DNA of 64,000 bases from Desulfoglaeba alkanexedens ALDC (GCF_005377625.1 NZ_CP040098.1:3027279-3091278), one strand, 5' to 3'; numbered from the stretch's first letter, positions 50,735 through 59,765 are shown. Translations and numbers: made by a program. Notes: a model not told the origin generated them from the sequence alone.

Positions 50735-52666
50735 ATGAATAGATTTATATTATGCGTTCTCCTGATGTTGATAGTCATTTTTTTACCGCACGTTGCCACG
50801 GCGCAAGGACCGGCAGAAGCAACGGAGAAAACCAGGCAAAGCGAGCAAGGTACGGTTGTTCTTGAATCCATTACTGTCACAGCCGAACGCTTTCCGGTGG
50901 AAGAAAGAGAAAGCCCACGCTTTGTTACGGTGGTGAGCTCCGATGAACTCAAGGAAACCGGCGCCAATAACCTGGTGGACGCCCTACGCCGTGTGGGCGG
51001 CCTTTCTTATAGTGCATTCGGCGCCATGGGGGTCAGCCATGGCGGCATGAACAGCAGCGTCTCGATCCGCGGCATCAAGGACGGCGAACTGGTGCTAATA
51101 AACGGCGCCCCCATCCAAGGGGCGGCCGGACACGCCTATGACCTCAACACCATTCCCATTGACCAGATCGAACGTATCGAAATCATGAAGGGAGCGGCCT
51201 CCACTCTTTACGGCGCCGATGCCATGAGCGGGGTCATCAATATCATCACCAAGAAGCCGCGACGGGTGACGGCCTTCAAGGGATCTGTGGAGTTCGGCAA
51301 CGAGTCTTACCATAACCACAGCGTCTCCGCTTTCCTGCCCGGCTTTAATGTCGGTTTGAATTACCAGCATCTGGGGAATCAGACCGAGATCTCCAGGAGT
51401 TTCACTAAGAAATACCGCTATGACCAGGACGACATCGACAAGTATGCCTGGAACCTCAACGCGGAACCGATGAAGAACCTTTATCTGGATTATCTTGGAT
51501 CCTATTACGAAACCGGCTTTGAGAAGCATTACGACGGAAATGCAAAACCTTATGAGGGAACCGATCAAGAACATCAAAAAAACTTCGCCAACCTCCGATA
51601 CGAAACCCCTACCTTCAGCGCCAAGGCCTTCGGTACTTATGATGAGATGCAGCGCAAAGAATACACCAATCCCGGTGACCCGAAGGATCGGAACAAGAAC
51701 TACAACTTCGGACTCAATGGCGACTACCGGTTCCGACTCTTCGACTGGCAGATCAATGTGGGAAGCGAGTGGGTCTACCGGGGTGCGGACTACAACAACA
51801 AGTACGGCGAGCACCATCGAAACGATGTCGCTCCTTTCCTTCAGGTGAAAAAGACCTTCCGGGAACGCCTGACTGCGACCTTGGGGGCGCGGGAGCAATT
51901 CGTTCTGGGGGAATCCGGAACCGACGATTACGACCGTTTCCTGCCCAGCTTTGGTCTCACCTATAAAGCCACGGACGCACTGAACCTTTTCGCCAATGCC
52001 GGAAAGGCCTTTCGCGCGCCGGACTTCAACGACCTGTACTATGAAAGCACCTTTCTGGTCGGCAATCCCAACCTCAAGCCGGAAGAGGGCTGGACCTACG
52101 AGGCAGGTGTAAAATATGACGATGACATGTTCCGCCTGCGCTTATCCGGCTTTTACATGACCTATAAGGACAAAATCGAGTTGGACCGTTCCAGGGGCTA
52201 CCCCCAGACGTACATGAACGCCGGAGACTATGAAAGCAAAGGAGTCGAATGGGAATTTGGTGTCAACCCCTTCGTCCGTAACTTCAAGCAGGTGTGGATG
52301 CGTGACATTTCCGTTTATGCAGCCGGATACTGGGCGGACCCCACGGCCGAAGACCCCGACGGCAGGGAATACCAGACCGGGCCCAAACTTCAGACCAGTC
52401 TCGGCGTCAATTACCTCAGCGAGCCGCTGGTGCTGGATCTGAACTCCCAGATCCTTACATCCAGGGAGCGCGATCTCGACAGCTACTCAGTGCTCAATTT
52501 TTACGGAAAATGCAGACTCCGGAAGGGCTATCTGACCTTCAGCGTGGACAACATCTTTGACGAAGAGGTTCAGGTTTACGGCGATCTGACGGAAGACGCA
52601 TCAAATCGGTATGCCTATTACGAGGTGGAGCGGCTTTTCAAGGTGGGATATGAAATCGATTTTTAA
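50735..52666 (+). CDS. btuB: TonB-dependent corrinoid receptor (BtuB-like), copy 1
   Basis: This 643-residue outer-membrane receptor has a signal peptide (residues 1-23, ending ATAQ), a TonB box-like ESITVTAERF, a plug domain with GVINIITKK and a C-terminal 22-strand barrel ending in Phe (EIDF). Placement under two cobalamin riboswitches makes corrinoid the likely ligand. GAGGGAAAGGGAAG precedes ATG 50735. The gene overlaps the CobN-like gene by 17 bases. It is one of two such receptors in the island, about as long as family members (610-680). Confidence 0.9.
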   Translation: MNRFILCVLLMLIVIFLPHVATAQGPAEATEKTRQSEQGTVVLESITVTAERFPVEERESPRFVTVVSSDELKETGANNLVDALRRVGGLSYSAFGAMGVSHGGMNSSVSIRGIKDGELVLINGAPIQGAAGHAYDLNTIPIDQIERIEIMKGAASTLYGADAMSGVINIITKKPRRVTAFKGSVEFGNESYHNHSVSAFLPGFNVGLNYQHLGNQTEISRSFTKKYRYDQDDIDKYAWNLNAEPMKNLYLDYLGSYYETGFEKHYDGNAKPYEGTDQEHQKNFANLRYETPTFSAKAFGTYDEMQRKEYTNPGDPKDRNKNYNFGLNGDYRFRLFDWQINVGSEWVYRGADYNNKYGEHHRNDVAPFLQVKKTFRERLTATLGAREQFVLGESGTDDYDRFLPSFGLTYKATDALNLFANAGKAFRAPDFNDLYYESTFLVGNPNLKPEEGWTYEAGVKYDDDMFRLRLSGFYMTYKDKIELDRSRGYPQTYMNAGDYESKGVEWEFGVNPFVRNFKQVWMRDISVYAAGYWADPTAEDPDGREYQTGPKLQTSLGVNYLSEPLVLDLNSQILTSRERDLDSYSVLNFYGKCRLRKGYLTFSVDNIFDEEVQVYGDLTEDASNRYAYYEVERLFKVGYEIDF

Positions 52667-55600
52667 GCCTCACAGTGCAATGCGGCCATGGCCGGGCCTT
52701 GCGGTGGTATGCGCCCCGGCTCTGGCGTTCCTGCTTCTGACGGGAGCAGCGGCTTCGGCGCAGGGGAATACCATCGGTTTCTTTGTCGGTGACTCCGACG
52801 CCTACACCTGCGTGCAGGCCGTCAAAAAGCTCGACCTGCCGCAGGTGGAGATCGGCGTTTTCACCGAGGAAGACGTCGCCGATCCCCGAATGGCGGAGTT
52901 TGTCAAGCGCATGGATATCGCGGTGGTCGACATCATGCCGCGCCAGCCGGGGGAATGGCTCCTGGCCAACATGGCCGCTCTTAAGCCGGAAGCCATAATC
53001 TACGCAGTGCGACATTCCAGTCACACCAGGGATTATCTGGACGCCGGCTTTATCATGGACCCCACGGTTCAGAGCTACTTCCAGTTCACCTCGGTCCGGA
53101 ACCTCACCCGCCTGATCCAATTCTTGGCCAAACGCGATTTAAGGATGGCTGTCGAAACGTCTCCACCGGATCTCCCGCCCCAAAACGCCCTCTACCACCC
53201 TGATGCACCCTCGCTCTTCGCGGACCTGGAGTCCTATGCGGCATGGTACCGGCAAAGCGGCCGATATCAGGAGAAGGGTTTATGGGATTTGATGATAGTC
53301 TTTCCCACCTCCCCCATTGATTCCAAAAAGGAGCCGGTGGACGCCCTGGTGCGGGCATACGAAGCAAACGGGATCAACACGGTCGTCTGGCTGCGGGATA
53401 TGGAGGGGTGGGACAAGACCTTAGAGCGCCTGATTTCTTCTCCTCCGCTGAAAGGCCGCTTGGGCTCCGTTACCGGACTGACCTTTAAATTCAGCTCTAC
53501 GCTCTCCGCCGATTTGCTGCCGATCCTTCAAAAAGCGGACGTTCCGGTCTTCAATCCCCAGATGATTTTCTTTTCCACCGGCGAGGAGTGGTCGGCCTCC
53601 AGTCAGGGTATCTCACCCGTGGGGATATCCTTGCAGTTTTCCGTGCCCGAACTTTCCGGTCTGGTGGAGCCGACGGTGATCGGTGTCAAGGAGCGCGTGA
53701 CAACCGACTCTCTAGAGGTCAACACCTATCGCTACGTGCCGGTGACGCCCCTGGTGGAAAAAATGGCGCGCCGGGCGGCTCGCTGGCACCGATTGCGGCA
53801 GATGGAAAACAAGGACAAAAAGATCGTCCTGGTCTATTACAACCACGGGGCCGGCAAACAGAATATCGGCGCAAGCTATCTCAATGTCTTTAGAAGCATC
53901 CGCGAAATCATCCAGGCGATGCAACGGGAAGGCTATCGTATTGAGGGTGAGCTCACCGAAGAGCAGGTCATGGAACTGCTGCTCAAATCCGGTCGTAATA
54001 TCGGTTCCTGGGCCCCGGATGAACTGGACCGCCTGCTTCGGGAGGGAAACGCGGCTTTTGTGGACATGGCCGACTACCGGCGCTGGCTGGCCGAGACCCC
54101 GCCCGAATTTCAAAAAAAGGTGATAGAGCAGTGGGGAAGGCCGGAGGATTCCAACATTATGGTCAAAGACGGCCGGTTTGTCATCCCCTGCGTCCGGCTG
54201 GGCAACCTGATCCTGGTCCCCCAGCCGGTCCGGGGCTGGAGCGATGATCCTGAAAAACTCTATCACAGCACCGTACTTTATCCCCACCATCAGTACATCG
54301 CCTTTTACCTGTGGCTGCAAAAGGTCGTCAAGCCGGACGCCATGATCAGCCTGGGAACCCACGGCACCCACGAATGGCTACCCGGAAAGCAGGCCGGATT
54401 GAGCCATATCTGTCCGCCGGAGGTGCTGATCGGCGATATTCCCAGCATCTATCCCTATATCGTAGACGATGTGGGCGAGGGGCTGCAGGCCAAGCGTCGG
54501 GGCCGGGCCGCGATCGTCGATCACGCCACGCCGCCGTTTAAAAAAGGCGGTATTTACGAAGAATATTCCAACCTGGCCGCCTTGATCAGCGAATATGAAT
54601 CCTCTGCTTCGGAAAAGATCCAGGCGGCCAGACTGGAGCGGATTCGGGAGATGACCTTGAAACTCGGCCTGGACAAGGACCTGGATCTTAAGGTGGTGGA
54701 TGACGACGCCCTGGAAAGAATTGAGCATTACCTGTTGGAACTGAAAACCGAGATGATCCCCTACGGGCTCCACACCTTCGGGGTCTCTTGCCAAGGGGAA
54801 GGACTGGAAGAGACCGCCGCGGCCATCGCTTCCAAGGGTGGTCGATCGGTGGACTTCTACAAAGCGCAGCTTACAGAATGCGGGCCGTCGGAGATGGCAA
54901 ATCTAATGCGCGGCCTGCGCGGCGGATACATTCCCCCGGCATCGGGAAACGACCCTATCCGCAACCCCGAAAGCCTGCCTACCGGCAAAAACTTTTACGG
55001 CTTTGATCCGGACAAGGTGCCTTCCAAGGAGGCTTGGGCGAACGGGGAGAAGGCGGCAAACGAAGTGATCGAAGCCTACCGGCGGAAGCATGAGGGCAAA
55101 TTTCCCGAACAGATCGGCGTGGTGCTATGGGCGGTGGAAACCATCCGGGACGAGGGGATCAATGTGGCTACCGCCTTGAAGCTCTTGGGAGTGCGCCCGG
55201 TCTGGGACCACCGCGACAAGGTGACCGGCGTGGCTCCGATTCCCGGAAGCGAGTTGGGACGGCCGCGGATCGATGTCCTCCTTCAGATGTCGGGGCTGTT
55301 CCGGGACACGTTCCCAACCGTGGCGCTCCTGCTGGACAAGGCCGTCAAGCAGGCGGCGGTGCTCACCGATGTGGAGAATTTTATAAAAAGCCACAGCGAA
55401 GAGATCCGCCGGCAACTGACAGAGCACGGGTACACGGCAGAGGAGGCGGAAAAGCTCTCCCTGGTGCGGCTTTTCAGCGCTCCGCCGGGGGCCTACGGCA
55501 CCAAGGTCGATGATATGACCGGGGCAAGCGGTCTCTGGGAAGACGACCAGGTGGTGGCCGAGCAGGGCTTTATCGACATGGTTTCCTACGGCTATTCCAC

Positions 55601-56627
55601 GGAGATCTGGGGTAAGCCGCTGAAGGAGGTGTACCGAGGCAACCTCAAAAAGGTGGATGCCACCCTACATTCCATCGGCTCCAATCTCTACTCGACCATG
55701 GACAACGACGACATGTTTCAGTACCTGGGCGGGCTTTCCATGGCGGTGCGCAAGGAATCGGGCAAGGACCCGGACGTCTATGTCTCCATGCAGAAAACGC
55801 TCGGTCAGGGCCACGTCGAACCGCTTGCTACCACCATCGGGCGGGAATTGCGCACCCGGTATCTGAACCCCAAATGGATTGCCGGGATGAAAGAGGAAAA
55901 CTACGCCGGCGCCCGGGAGATGGCGGAATTTGTCGAAAACATGTGGGGCTGGCAGGTGACCACGCCCAATGCCATCGACAAAGCCAAGTGGGAACAGACC
56001 TATGAGGTCTACGTGGAAGACAAGTACGGTCTTGAGATCGAAGAATTCTTCAACCGGGCAAACCCCTGGGCCTATCAGTCCATCACCGCCCGCATGCTGG
56101 AGGCTATCCGCAAGGGCTATTGGGAAGCGGATGAAAGAGTGAAAAAGAAGCTGGCTGTCGAATATGCCGTTAACGCGGTCGAAAAGGGGGTGGCCTGCTG
56201 CGATCACACCTGCAACAATCCTCTTTTGAATCAGATGGTGATGAATGTCATTTCTTTGCCCGGCGTACTCTCGCCGGAGGTGGTGGAACAATTCAAGCTG
56301 GCCGTGGAACAGTCGGCTGGAAAACCGTTGGATAAACTGGCGGCAGAGCGAGAGGAACTTTTGAAAGAGCTTCAGGATGGATTGCGCAAGGCGGCTCCTA
56401 GCGCCTCCGATCCGGCAACGGAAGCAACGGAGGCGCGGACCGACCGGGCCGAGGCCGCCCGCGGAGACGTGGCCCAAGCGGTGGAGGGCTACAAAATGGA
56501 AGAGATGAACCAGAAGGATGAGACCACGAATCTGCCCTCTTCGGGCGTTCAATGGGTGGCGTCACTGTTTGTGCTCCTGATTATCGGGTTGTTCGTCTGG
56601 GGGACGCGACGTAAACGACGAAAGTAG
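52650..56627 (+). CDS. Exported, membrane-tethered CobN/HmuS-like chelatase
   Basis: This 1325-residue CobN/BchH-type protein starts at ATG 52650 with AGGTGG upstream, inside the end of the receptor gene. A signal peptide (1-37, AAASAQG) is followed by the large chelatase domain with GTHGTHEWLPGKQ near 568 and ACCDHTCNN near 1183. A variable acidic linker and a C-terminal helix (VQWVASLFVLLIIGLFVWG) with RRKRRK tail follow, so the body is probably periplasmic. CobN normally works in the cytosol with CobS/CobT; none are here. Bacteroidete HmuS, a related CobN-like protein, sits in a similar gene set (TonB receptor, ExbB-like, DUF2149). Confidence 0.88.
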   Translation: MKSIFKPHSAMRPWPGLAVVCAPALAFLLLTGAAASAQGNTIGFFVGDSDAYTCVQAVKKLDLPQVEIGVFTEEDVADPRMAEFVKRMDIAVVDIMPRQPGEWLLANMAALKPEAIIYAVRHSSHTRDYLDAGFIMDPTVQSYFQFTSVRNLTRLIQFLAKRDLRMAVETSPPDLPPQNALYHPDAPSLFADLESYAAWYRQSGRYQEKGLWDLMIVFPTSPIDSKKEPVDALVRAYEANGINTVVWLRDMEGWDKTLERLISSPPLKGRLGSVTGLTFKFSSTLSADLLPILQKADVPVFNPQMIFFSTGEEWSASSQGISPVGISLQFSVPELSGLVEPTVIGVKERVTTDSLEVNTYRYVPVTPLVEKMARRAARWHRLRQMENKDKKIVLVYYNHGAGKQNIGASYLNVFRSIREIIQAMQREGYRIEGELTEEQVMELLLKSGRNIGSWAPDELDRLLREGNAAFVDMADYRRWLAETPPEFQKKVIEQWGRPEDSNIMVKDGRFVIPCVRLGNLILVPQPVRGWSDDPEKLYHSTVLYPHHQYIAFYLWLQKVVKPDAMISLGTHGTHEWLPGKQAGLSHICPPEVLIGDIPSIYPYIVDDVGEGLQAKRRGRAAIVDHATPPFKKGGIYEEYSNLAALISEYESSASEKIQAARLERIREMTLKLGLDKDLDLKVVDDDALERIEHYLLELKTEMIPYGLHTFGVSCQGEGLEETAAAIASKGGRSVDFYKAQLTECGPSEMANLMRGLRGGYIPPASGNDPIRNPESLPTGKNFYGFDPDKVPSKEAWANGEKAANEVIEAYRRKHEGKFPEQIGVVLWAVETIRDEGINVATALKLLGVRPVWDHRDKVTGVAPIPGSELGRPRIDVLLQMSGLFRDTFPTVALLLDKAVKQAAVLTDVENFIKSHSEEIRRQLTEHGYTAEEAEKLSLVRLFSAPPGAYGTKVDDMTGASGLWEDDQVVAEQGFIDMVSYGYSTEIWGKPLKEVYRGNLKKVDATLHSIGSNLYSTMDNDDMFQYLGGLSMAVRKESGKDPDVYVSMQKTLGQGHVEPLATTIGRELRTRYLNPKWIAGMKEENYAGAREMAEFVENMWGWQVTTPNAIDKAKWEQTYEVYVEDKYGLEIEEFFNRANPWAYQSITARMLEAIRKGYWEADERVKKKLAVEYAVNAVEKGVACCDHTCNNPLLNQMVMNVISLPGVLSPEVVEQFKLAVEQSAGKPLDKLAAEREELLKELQDGLRKAAPSASDPATEATEARTDRAEAARGDVAQAVEGYKMEEMNQKDETTNLPSSGVQWVASLFVLLIIGLFVWGTRRKRRK

Positions 56628-56636
56628 GAGAAAACC

Positions 56637-57377
56637 ATGGAATGGAAGAGCCTAGTGCTGGGAATTGCGTTCTGCGTGGGCATCTTCGCCGTCAAAAGCG
56701 GCGTGGGGCTCTCTTACTATATGTCCAAGACCACTTCCTCTCATGCTAGAGCGGTCGCATGGGCGGGGTTTGCCGCGACATATCTCCTGGTTTTCGCGGC
56801 TTGTGGCTACACCCTGGAAAAAATCGATCTGATGCAGCACCTGGTTGCCATTCAGGAGTGGATTCAATCGGGTATGCTGGTGCATCTGCTCATGGCCGCA
56901 ATGCTCCTTCTCTGGGGGCTGCGATTGCTGCGGGAAAACGGAGGCGCTGCCGGTAAAAGCCGCGGATGGATTTTGCTGACCGTCCCTTGCCCGGTCTGCG
57001 CCATGGTGATTCTTTTTTCCGTGGGCTTCATGACGGCTGCCTTCCAGGAATCGCCCCTCACAACGGCCGCCTTGCTCTACTTGGTTTTTCTCTTGATCAA
57101 CACGGTTACCGTAAAGATTATGAGCGCCACACGGAATCGGGAGTCGCCGGAATCGTTTCTGGGGGTGTCCATGTTGGCCATCGCGGCCTATTTTTTCCTT
57201 TCCGTAACGATCATGCCCAATATCGCCGACGCGGACAAGATCTACCAAATGGCACTGTATCCTTCGAATGCGGCCTTCGAAGAACCGCGGCGGCTTTTAG
57301 TCTTTGTAGTCGGCATGCTGGCCGCGTTTCTGTCCGTCTTCGGCATCACATTTCTTCGGATAAGGAAAATGGCATGA
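56637..57377 (+). CDS. DUF2162-like multispanning membrane protein with CPVC motif
   Basis: This 246-residue protein has about seven hydrophobic helices, a pattern I associate with DUF2162, a putative transporter family often near CobN-like genes. The helix LLTVPCPVCAMVILFSVGF has a CPVC pair in the membrane, a possible metal- or redox-active site. It starts nine bases after the chelatase stop and shares ATGA with the next gene. It could be a channel or transporter, or a motor subunit. The DUF assignment is from memory of the pattern and should be tested. Confidence 0.7.
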   Translation: MEWKSLVLGIAFCVGIFAVKSGVGLSYYMSKTTSSHARAVAWAGFAATYLLVFAACGYTLEKIDLMQHLVAIQEWIQSGMLVHLLMAAMLLLWGLRLLRENGGAAGKSRGWILLTVPCPVCAMVILFSVGFMTAAFQESPLTTAALLYLVFLLINTVTVKIMSATRNRESPESFLGVSMLAIAAYFFLSVTIMPNIADADKIYQMALYPSNAAFEEPRRLLVFVVGMLAAFLSVFGITFLRIRKMA

Positions 57378-58024
57378 CAGCAATCGGCGCTTTCCTGAAA
57401 ACCTTCATTTACCTGATTTCCGCTTCCCTGCTCTACCCGGTGCTGTTGCTCTTGTCGGTTCTCTGTCTGTACATCATCGTCTGTGGCGGAACCTTTTTTG
57501 CCGAGTGGTTGGAACGAACCAGGCTCCACAAATGTCCCCCACAGGACCTTCCGGATTTGCTTGCCAACGGTGACCCCTCGGCAGTGGTCGCTCACCGGGT
57601 CAATCGATACATTAAAACGCTTTTGCAGGTCATGCGCCGAAATGACGGCGTGGATGCGGCCGTTGAAAACCTCCTTCAGCAGGAGACCCTGATGCTCTGG
57701 AAGTCGATCGATCGCCTTTGGCTTCTCGTCCGGGTAGCCCCGGCCTTGGGCCTGCTCGGCACCTTGATTCCCATGGGAACCGGCTTGGCGGCCCTGGGCC
57801 AAGGCGATATGACGCAGCTTTCCGCGGACTTGGTGGTCGCGTTCACCACCACTGTTGCCGGTCTCGCCGTCGGGACCGCGGCCGTCGTCATGTACACGGT
57901 CCGGCGACGCTGGATCGAGGAAGACGTGAAGAATATGGAACTGGCAACCGAGCTGCTGACATTGCGAACCGAGAGAGACAAACATGCGTTATTTGAAAAA
58001 ACGGCGAATGAGGCACATCGGTAA
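57374..58024 (+). CDS. MotA/TolQ/ExbB-family proton channel protein
   Basis: This 216-residue protein has an N-terminal helix pair, a cytoplasmic loop and the family signature APALGLLGTLIPMGTGLAALGQGDMTQLSADLVVAFTTTVAGLAVGTAA, which contains the conserved TolQ/ExbB transmembrane helices. Such proteins form the pentameric stator that uses proton motive force to drive TonB, TolA or the flagellar motor. It starts at ATG 57374, coupled to the DUF2162-like gene and overlapping the next gene by 41 bases. No TonB gene is present. Confidence 0.88.
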   Translation: MTAIGAFLKTFIYLISASLLYPVLLLLSVLCLYIIVCGGTFFAEWLERTRLHKCPPQDLPDLLANGDPSAVVAHRVNRYIKTLLQVMRRNDGVDAAVENLLQQETLMLWKSIDRLWLLVRVAPALGLLGTLIPMGTGLAALGQGDMTQLSADLVVAFTTTVAGLAVGTAAVVMYTVRRRWIEEDVKNMELATELLTLRTERDKHALFEKTANEAHR

Positions 58025-58343
58025 AGGACCTGGAGAACCGGCTTTCCAGGAAGACGATCCCATGACCGGCGTTGCAAACTTGTTTGACATCGGGTTGGTC
58101 TTCATTGTGGGGCTTATCATGGCGCTTTTCAGCGTCTATCATCTTCAGGACCTTTTCAGCGAAACTTCTTCATTTACCATCGTCAAGCAAAAACCGAAAA
58201 CCGAGGAGATGGAGATCATCACCAAAGAGGGCAAGAAGATCAAAGCCATCAAAGTGACCAAAGCCACGGTTCAAGGCCGGGGCCAACGCCTTGGTACGGC
58301 TTACAAACTGGAAGACGGGACCATGGTCTATGTGCCGGAATAG
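57984..58343 (+). CDS. DUF2149 protein with ExbD-like membrane helix
   Basis: This 119-residue protein has one N-terminal membrane helix (NLFDIGLVFIVGLIMALFS) with Asp35 in the position of the proton-carrying Asp of ExbD, TolR and MotB. A C-terminal periplasmic domain (about 60-119, with EMEIITKEGKKIKAIKVTKA) follows. This matches DUF2149, whose members lie next to ExbB-like genes. With the upstream protein it should make a proton-driven stator. GAGAGA precedes ATG 57984. Confidence 0.82.
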   Translation: MRYLKKRRMRHIGKGPGEPAFQEDDPMTGVANLFDIGLVFIVGLIMALFSVYHLQDLFSETSSFTIVKQKPKTEEMEIITKEGKKIKAIKVTKATVQGRGQRLGTAYKLEDGTMVYVPE

Positions 58344-58368
58344 GAATAGTAAGTGGAACGAATCAAGA

Positions 58369-58640
58369 GGGTGCAAATTTTTTCTTGACCTCCCAAAAAT
58401 GAGCACTTTCCCCCTCGTTCCCAAGCTCCGGCTTGGGAACGCCCTGCCCGGGAAGCTCCAGCTTCCCTCCTGCTACAGCTGAAACTCGCTGTTTTTCTAG
58501 GGAGCTCGTCAGGATCTCGAAGTGGTCGTTCCCCTCGTTCCCAAGCTCTGGCTTGGGTACGGCCTCACCGAAGCTGGAGCTTCTGCACAGTTGTGTTCCC
58601 AAGCTGGAGCTTGGGAACAAGAAGAAAAAGATCTGCACCC
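58369..58640. mobile_element. MITE-like repeat, copy 8, inside the B12 island
   Basis: A 272-bp copy from GGGTGCAAATTTTTT to AAAAGATCTGCACCC with several CCAAGC..GCTTGG palindromes and the GGGAAGCTCCAGCTTCCC hairpin also in copy 4. Flanks GAATCAAGA and GATCTCCAA do not match. Its left end resembles sequence before riboswitch 1 (GGGTGCAACTTTTTTTCTTG near 50178-50200). Confidence 0.72.
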
Positions 58641-58741
58641 GATCTCCAAGTGGTCTCTGTGGGTGAAGACCGAGATCCACGCTACGATAGTAGATGTGAC
58701 AAAGTAGTGGGTGTCTGGCTTCTTTGTTATGGATTTTGTAG

Positions 58742-58808
58742 CGGGTTTGCGAAAACCAAATCCTTCAAGGCCCGGTTTTCAAGCCTTTATAGCAGCTCCG
58801 GGAATTGC
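58742..58808. repeat. About 67-bp repeat, middle copy
   Basis: CGGGTTTGCGAAAACCAAATCC and on to CCGGGAATTGC. It recurs in inverted orientation at 49266-49332 and in the same orientation at 63042-63109. Here it supplies the last ten codons and stop of the cbiZ-like gene. Confidence 0.8.
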
Positions 58809-59678
58809 TGTTGCCCTGGTGAAGTTTTGACGTGATTCTTTTATCTGCTTGAAACCGTTTTGTTTTTGCAGCGCCTCCATGACCCCTTCATGGACGGCCT
58901 TGCCAATGAGCTCCCCGATCTTGCTGTGTCCGCCTGTGTAGGTGACCTTCGGCCCGTTGACGCCTGAGACCACAATCGCGTTGTCCGTGCCTGTTCCGGT
59001 CGCCTGGACCGATTCCGTGTAGGAACTCTGGACGCCGAGATCCTCGAAGGCCGCGGTCTTTGCCTCGGTGAGCGTGATGATCGCCCGCGCCATGGCCCCG
59101 TCCGTAAGCTCGGCATTGGTCAGGAGGATGACGTTGACTGTTCCGTGGGGTTCTTTATCTCCTGTTTTCCCCTCGATGTGCTTTCCTTCATCCACCCCGG
59201 TGCGGAGGGCGTTGGTCCTGGCTCCTGCGGTCACCAGTGCGGTCACCACGAAGGGAGGGTACCGCTTCGTTACAACGGCGAGGTTCTTCATGTCCGCGGC
59301 TGTGCCGAGCTGGGCGATCTTTTCTTCCGGCACCCCGCTTTCCATGGCGATCCTTTTCTTGATCCCGCGCATGTAGACCTTGCCGCCCACTTCATCCCTG
59401 GTCTTCATCTCCTTACAGACCTTTTTGAAAAGGCCGGGATGGGCGGAATGGTTCACGGCGATCCTGCCCTGGATGAGGCCATCGTTCGTGGAAAGCATCC
59501 GTCTATCCTCAGGGAAGGTGACGACAAGGGTCTTTTCCCAAAATCCGTCCCTTTCGGCCACCTTTATGAAGGCTTTGGCATCGAGTTCAGCAGGAAGCTG
59601 GATCTCCTCTGATGCCCCTGCCGAAAGTGTGACAAGGAGCAGGATCAGGGTAAAAAATACCGACATGGTTCGTTTCAT
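58779..59678 (-). CDS. cbiZ: Exported CbiZ-like adenosylcobinamide amidohydrolase
   Basis: This 299-residue protein has the CbiZ signatures VTAGARTNALRTGVDEG, VNVILLTNAELTDGAMARAI and ATGTGTDNAIVVSG. CbiZ cuts the amide bond between the corrin ring and the aminopropanol arm, giving cobyric acid for corrinoid remodelling. Unlike classical cytosolic CbiZ, it has a signal peptide (residues 1-22, SAGASEE), so it should act in the periplasm. Its start is ATG 59678, with AAGGAG upstream. The C-terminal AIPGAAIKA is encoded by a repeat, so the original C-terminus is altered. Confidence 0.88.
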   Translation of the reverse strand: MKRTMSVFFTLILLLVTLSAGASEEIQLPAELDAKAFIKVAERDGFWEKTLVVTFPEDRRMLSTNDGLIQGRIAVNHSAHPGLFKKVCKEMKTRDEVGGKVYMRGIKKRIAMESGVPEEKIAQLGTAADMKNLAVVTKRYPPFVVTALVTAGARTNALRTGVDEGKHIEGKTGDKEPHGTVNVILLTNAELTDGAMARAIITLTEAKTAAFEDLGVQSSYTESVQATGTGTDNAIVVSGVNGPKVTYTGGHSKIGELIGKAVHEGVMEALQKQNGFKQIKESRQNFTRATAIPGAAIKA

Positions 59679-59765
59679 ACCTTCTCCTTTTCTCCAAACA
59701 GGATGGAATCCCCACCTTTCCCCCTTTATCAAGGGTAACGAGGGGCGAATCGGTATTCATCTGGA

